Shown one piece after another: positions 35,236 through 38,442 of a stretch of 38,442 nt of DNA (position 1 is the stretch's first letter; each line of letters starts with the position of its first letter). Source of the DNA: Caldifarciminota bacterium (GTDB lineage: Bacteria > Hydrothermota > Tepidihabitantia > SM23-42); the NCBI GenBank assembly GCA_020349965.1, contig CP070705.1:2234518-2272959 (forward strand), written 5' to 3'. Below the pieces are notes generated by a model. It was not told the origin of the DNA. It did no database searches and was given only the letters and a program-made list of their open reading frames with translations. The position numbers were made by a program, and so were the translations under genes.

Positions 35236-36406
35236 ATGGTGATATCTCCCCAGCCCTGACCAGACTGTACTTGGTCAATAACGGTCCGGCCAGCTCGAAA
35301 ATCACAGACGTCGCGGCGATTATGGTAAAGATGTAGTTGCCCAGATCAGGAAACGTCACCTTTGCGACAAGTCCTATGCCCAATGCAACACCGGCCTGCG
35401 GTGTTAGGCTCAATCCCAACCAGTTCTTCACGCTCTTCGGCGCATTGCTGATCTTCGCGCCAATCCTTGCTCCGTATACTTTGCCGACCATACGGAACGC
35501 AACGTATAGAATTCCTGCTATCCCCATTTTATACAAAATACTGAAATCGAGATGTGCACCGGATATGATAAAGAAAACCAGGTACAATGGCGTATCAACC
35601 GAACGTAAGACCTCGAAGAACTTATAGTTCTCGCGCCGCATGTTGACCAGTACAAGGCCCATCATCATCGCCGACAATAGCACCGACACTTCAAGGGCGA
35701 TCGACAGACCTACATCGAGAAATAACAGACCGAGTGCGTAGACGAGCAACTCTTCGCTGGTCCGAACGAACCTGCTCAGTTTTGATGAAAGGTAACCAAG
35801 TACCCCACCGAGTAACAAGGCACCGAAGATCTCGCCAAGGCCCGCGAAGACGATCGACATCTGGAACACATCGGCGCGCATTGCGTTTCCAACCGCGATC
35901 GCCATAGCAGCAAAGATGAGACACCACGCATCATCAATCGCAACTACTTTCAGCAACAATTCGGTGAGTATCCCGCTCGCTCGGTATTCACGGATGACGA
36001 GCACCGTAGCCGCCGGCGCGGTAGCAGAAGCAGCAGCTCCCAGCACAATGGCGGGATAGATCGGCATATCAATTGTGATGAAATAAACGACCAAGGCGGA
36101 GGAAACGAGAACCCAGGCAAGAAGAGCGGCGCTCAGCGAGATCCACATTACCTGCTTCATACCCTGTCGCAAGTTATCCAGACGAAAATTCTCTCCCAGA
36201 CTGAAGGCGATTAAACCCAAAACGAGATTCGAGAAAAATTCGGACGCAGTGAATATCTCCTCGGTGACAAGATTCAACAACTGGGGACCGATAAGAATAC
36301 CGACGACCAGAAAAGCAGTTACGCTGGGAAGACGGACAAGTTTGAGGATACGCGCACCGACAAACCCCAGTAATAGAATTAGGCCGGCGCTGAGCAGACT
36401 ATTCAC
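35228..36406 (-). CDS. CPA2-type Na+/H+ antiporter, first copy
   Basis: This 392-residue membrane protein is a paralogue of the gene downstream. It has about 12 membrane segments, the ATAPAATVLVIREYRASG motif and the Asp pair at 158-159 (VAIDDAW) typical of electrogenic exchangers. The GTG start at 36406 overlaps the stop of the CBS gene by 8 bases. No C-terminal TrkA-N or TrkA-C regulatory domain is attached, so the CBS protein encoded first in the operon is the likely regulator. Confidence 0.9.
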   Translation of the reverse strand: MNSLLSAGLILLLGFVGARILKLVRLPSVTAFLVVGILIGPQLLNLVTEEIFTASEFFSNLVLGLIAFSLGENFRLDNLRQGMKQVMWISLSAALLAWVLVSSALVVYFITIDMPIYPAIVLGAAASATAPAATVLVIREYRASGILTELLLKVVAIDDAWCLIFAAMAIAVGNAMRADVFQMSIVFAGLGEIFGALLLGGVLGYLSSKLSRFVRTSEELLVYALGLLFLDVGLSIALEVSVLLSAMMMGLVLVNMRRENYKFFEVLRSVDTPLYLVFFIISGAHLDFSILYKMGIAGILYVAFRMVGKVYGARIGAKISNAPKSVKNWLGLSLTPQAGVALGIGLVAKVTFPDLGNYIFTIIAATSVIFELAGPLLTKYSLVRAGEISPSE

Positions 36407-36893
36407 TTGTTAGAATGTCGTGTTCTTTGAAGATGTAGACAAGGATGTCGAGCAACGACAACACGCCCACTAACTTCTTGTCCGAAACCACCGGAATTGT
36501 TTCGACATTATGAAGTCGCATTATCCGACGGGCTTCGCGTATGGTACTATCTTCTTTTATCGAAACGAAACTAGTATTGACGATGTCCGCTACGAGAATG
36601 AGTGTACCCATCTCCGGAGAGAGCTCCAGGTTTAGATCCTCGTCATCATTCTTTTCGACGAAGGGCATCCTTTCCACTATCTCGCTGACCGAGCGGGAAA
36701 ACGGACGGAATATGTTCAGAATGCCTCGGTAATTAACGATCCCGAGCAGGGTGCTGTCATCCTCGACGACCGGAAGCATGTAGTGATTCGTCTTGCACAT
36801 GATCTCGATCAAGTGCTGCAGAGTCGTTGAGGGACTGACCGTGGGCGCGTTCCGGCGCATCACGGTAGCGACCGGCAATTTCTCAATATCCAT
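36399..36893 (-). CDS. Two-CBS-domain regulatory protein
   Basis: This 164-residue soluble protein consists of a pair of CBS domains (about 8-65 and 100-158), with the usual VxxVMRRNAPTV opening and a GIVNYRGIL and GVLSLLDIL strand-helix at the end of each. Such pairs bind adenine nucleotides and control transporters or enzymes. Being the first gene in an operon with two antiporters it probably gates them. ATG at 36893 lies 5 bases after a TATAAT box and has no ribosome-binding site, so the mRNA should be leaderless. Confidence 0.9.
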   Translation of the reverse strand: MDIEKLPVATVMRRNAPTVSPSTTLQHLIEIMCKTNHYMLPVVEDDSTLLGIVNYRGILNIFRPFSRSVSEIVERMPFVEKNDDEDLNLELSPEMGTLILVADIVNTSFVSIKEDSTIREARRIMRLHNVETIPVVSDKKLVGVLSLLDILVYIFKEHDILTSE

Positions 36894-36898
36894 AAAGG

Positions 36899-36926
36899 AT
36901 TATACTGAATAAAATTACCGTTTCAA
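36899..36926 (-). promoter_or_regulatory. Promoter of the CBS-antiporter operon, leaderless
   Basis: On the minus strand TTGAAA (36926-36921) and TATAAT (36904-36899) are separated by 16 bases. Five bases later comes the CBS gene ATG at 36893, the expected transcription start. Confidence 0.8.
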
Positions 36927-36985
36927 TACTCTTTGCGCGGGACTTGTTCCAACAGGAAAAGACACGGCTGCGGTTCGCTGTTGCT

Positions 36986-38377
36986 TCAGGCAAGGACGAC
37001 TTTGTTGCGTCCGGACATCTTGCCATCGTACATTGCCTTGTCTGCCTTGCCGATGAGATCATCACGTGTCTTCGCATCGTCCGGATATGCGGCAACGCCC
37101 GAAGTCACGGTGATGTTGAATTTCTTGTTGCCGAAGGCATAGAAGGGCTCTCGACTTATTTCTGCTCTGATCCGTTCGGCGATCAATGCCGCTGTCTTCT
37201 TGTCAGTGTTCGGAAGCAAAACAATATACTCATCGCCTCCGTAACGCACGATCACATCGTTACCACGAACGACTCGGGCGATTCTTTCGCCGGCGATCTT
37301 CAGCGTTTCACTACCAACCAGATGGCCGAAATTATCGTTAACAAGTTTGAAAAAATCGATATCGAGAAAGATCAATGAAATAATGCCCTTCGTGTCTTTT
37401 CTTTCGATCAAGAAATTGTCGAGAAATTGATTGCAGTACCGCGTATTGCGCAGCTGGGTCAAGTCATCGATCTGACTGGCCTCTTCCATTTTCCTGTACA
37501 ATTTGGCCTTCTCGAGGGCAATCGTAAGGTGAGCCACGAGGTTCTCGAAGATTTCGAACTCATCCTGCGTGAACGGCTCGCCGCCGATCTTATTGACGAC
37601 TTCGACAACACCAATTATGCGATCCCGGCTCTTCATCGGCACGCAGAGGACCGATTTCGTGGTGAATTTGGTCTTGCGGTCCACCCCCGAGTAGAATCTG
37701 GGGTCTTTCGACACATCGGGAACGATCAAGGATTTACCATAGCGTGCCACCCAACCCGCGACACCCTGCCCAATCTTCAATCTCATGCCCAGAAGCTTCT
37801 TACCCGCCTTACCGGACGCTGCTTCGAAAACCAGCTCGTTCCTACTTTCGTTGAGGAGCAACACCGACCATCCTTCGGCTTTTATCAAATCCGCCGCTTT
37901 GACCATGATCGCGTTGAGTATCTCTTTCGGCTTGAGCGAAGAGTTGATCGCCTGGACGACTTCATTGAGCGTCTGCAGCACCTGCACCTTTTGCCTCAAC
38001 GACAGCAGAGTCTGGCGGCCGTAGATCATCTCGTTTCTCCTACTGATTGCCTTTTCAATGACCCGCTGAAGAAAGTCAAGCCGGTATGGACGAAGCAGCA
38101 AACCGGCGATCCCTGCATAGATCGTCTTTTCGAAATTCACCGCCGTTACCCGGTCCGCTATCAGTATGACAGGTATGTCTTCGTACTGCTTCCTGAACTG
38201 GTCCAGTATCGCCAGCGCCGATTCATCGAGGATGAGAATATCGAACTTCTTTTTTCGATAGATCTTGCGCAATTCGTCGATACTGACGGTAGTCGTGCAA
38301 TGTAACCCGAATTCGCGGAGATCTCTCGTGAGGGTCGTAAGCCTAAGGTGGTCCGGATCGAATACTATTGCCTGCAT
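36986..38377 (-). CDS. Receiver-GAF-GGDEF diguanylate cyclase
   Basis: This 463-residue protein has a receiver-like domain (about 1-115), a coiled coil, a GAF domain (about 145-295) and a GGDEF domain (about 305-463). The cyclase signature is RYGGDEY at about 378-384, an active-type variant, and an RxxD inhibition site (RGND) lies 5 residues before it, so product feedback is expected. The receiver keeps the phosphoacceptor Asp in ILILDES but has Arg in place of the conserved Lys (LLLRPYR), so phosphorylation may be altered. ATG at 38377 is taken; a TTG lies directly before it. No clear promoter is visible before the window ends. Confidence 0.9.
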   Translation of the reverse strand: MQAIVFDPDHLRLTTLTRDLREFGLHCTTTVSIDELRKIYRKKKFDILILDESALAILDQFRKQYEDIPVILIADRVTAVNFEKTIYAGIAGLLLRPYRLDFLQRVIEKAISRRNEMIYGRQTLLSLRQKVQVLQTLNEVVQAINSSLKPKEILNAIMVKAADLIKAEGWSVLLLNESRNELVFEAASGKAGKKLLGMRLKIGQGVAGWVARYGKSLIVPDVSKDPRFYSGVDRKTKFTTKSVLCVPMKSRDRIIGVVEVVNKIGGEPFTQDEFEIFENLVAHLTIALEKAKLYRKMEEASQIDDLTQLRNTRYCNQFLDNFLIERKDTKGIISLIFLDIDFFKLVNDNFGHLVGSETLKIAGERIARVVRGNDVIVRYGGDEYIVLLPNTDKKTAALIAERIRAEISREPFYAFGNKKFNITVTSGVAAYPDDAKTRDDLIGKADKAMYDGKMSGRNKVVLA

Positions 38378-38442
38378 CAAAGAGTCAAAACTTCATATAG
38401 CATCTTAATTCTTCTATCATCATCATATATGTTGCCATGCTC

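Overview
The window reads as chromosomal DNA of a free-living, diderm (Gram-negative type) bacterium. Evidence for an outer membrane is a full Tol-Pal set, several lipoproteins and a large beta-barrel protein that ends in phenylalanine. Tat-type leaders, a T9SS-type C-terminal sorting domain on one protein, frequent TTG/GTG (and apparently CTG) starts and moderate GC point to an uncultured lineage near the FCB group or WOR-3-like candidate phyla. That placement is inference. No phage, insertion sequence or CRISPR array was seen.

Layout. (1) 1-6762 is a signalling block: the 3' end of an HD-GYP gene, an NtrB-like kinase with a CheY-like regulator (+), and an opposing operon of PAS kinase, Rcp1-like regulator and receiver-PAS-PAS-PAS-HD-GYP protein (-). 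(2) 6954-13022 holds a small membrane protein and the recombination nuclease pair addB-addA (-). (3) 13190-14047 encodes an M55 (DppA-like) D-aminopeptidase (+). (4) 14161-17577 is an operon of guaB (IMP dehydrogenase), a SAM methyltransferase and an endonuclease Q-like PHP protein (-). (5) 17721-18107 is a DUF3887-like exported protein (-). (6) 18386-26654 is an accessory-looking run (+): a decayed copy of a Tat leader, a Tat-exported DUF362 protein with a sorting domain, a lipoprotein, a second Tat-DUF362 protein, a NapH/NapG-like fused polyferredoxin and a propeller plus beta-barrel outer-membrane protein. (7) 26729-30872 is pal-cpoB-tolQ-tolR-tolA-tolB (+). (8) 30855-31751 is a two-gene envelope operon (-). 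(9) 32007-33920 carries an MFS exporter, nikR and tRNA-Pro(GGG) (+). (10) 34069-36893 is a CBS protein with two paralogous CPA2 antiporters (-). (11) 36986-38377 is a receiver-GAF-GGDEF diguanylate cyclase (-).

How the genes work together. Region 6 looks like one envelope redox module: a quinol-side NapH-type membrane part feeding NapG-type ferredoxin domains, next to two exported DUF362 proteins and an outer-membrane barrel. This is the best candidate for an undescribed system. The guaB operon may couple removal of IMP to repair of hypoxanthine in DNA. HD-GYP and GGDEF proteins lie at the two ends of the window, so c-di-GMP turnover frames the region.

Regulation. Eleven promoters were found by eye. 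Every one has a TTGAC/TTGAA-type -35 box and a TATAAT-like -10 box separated by exactly 16 bases. In three of them (M55 peptidase, guaB, CBS gene) the start codon lies exactly 5 bases after the -10 box, so transcription would begin on the start codon and the mRNA would be leaderless. addB is nearly the same, with 7 bases. Two genes appear to start with CTG.
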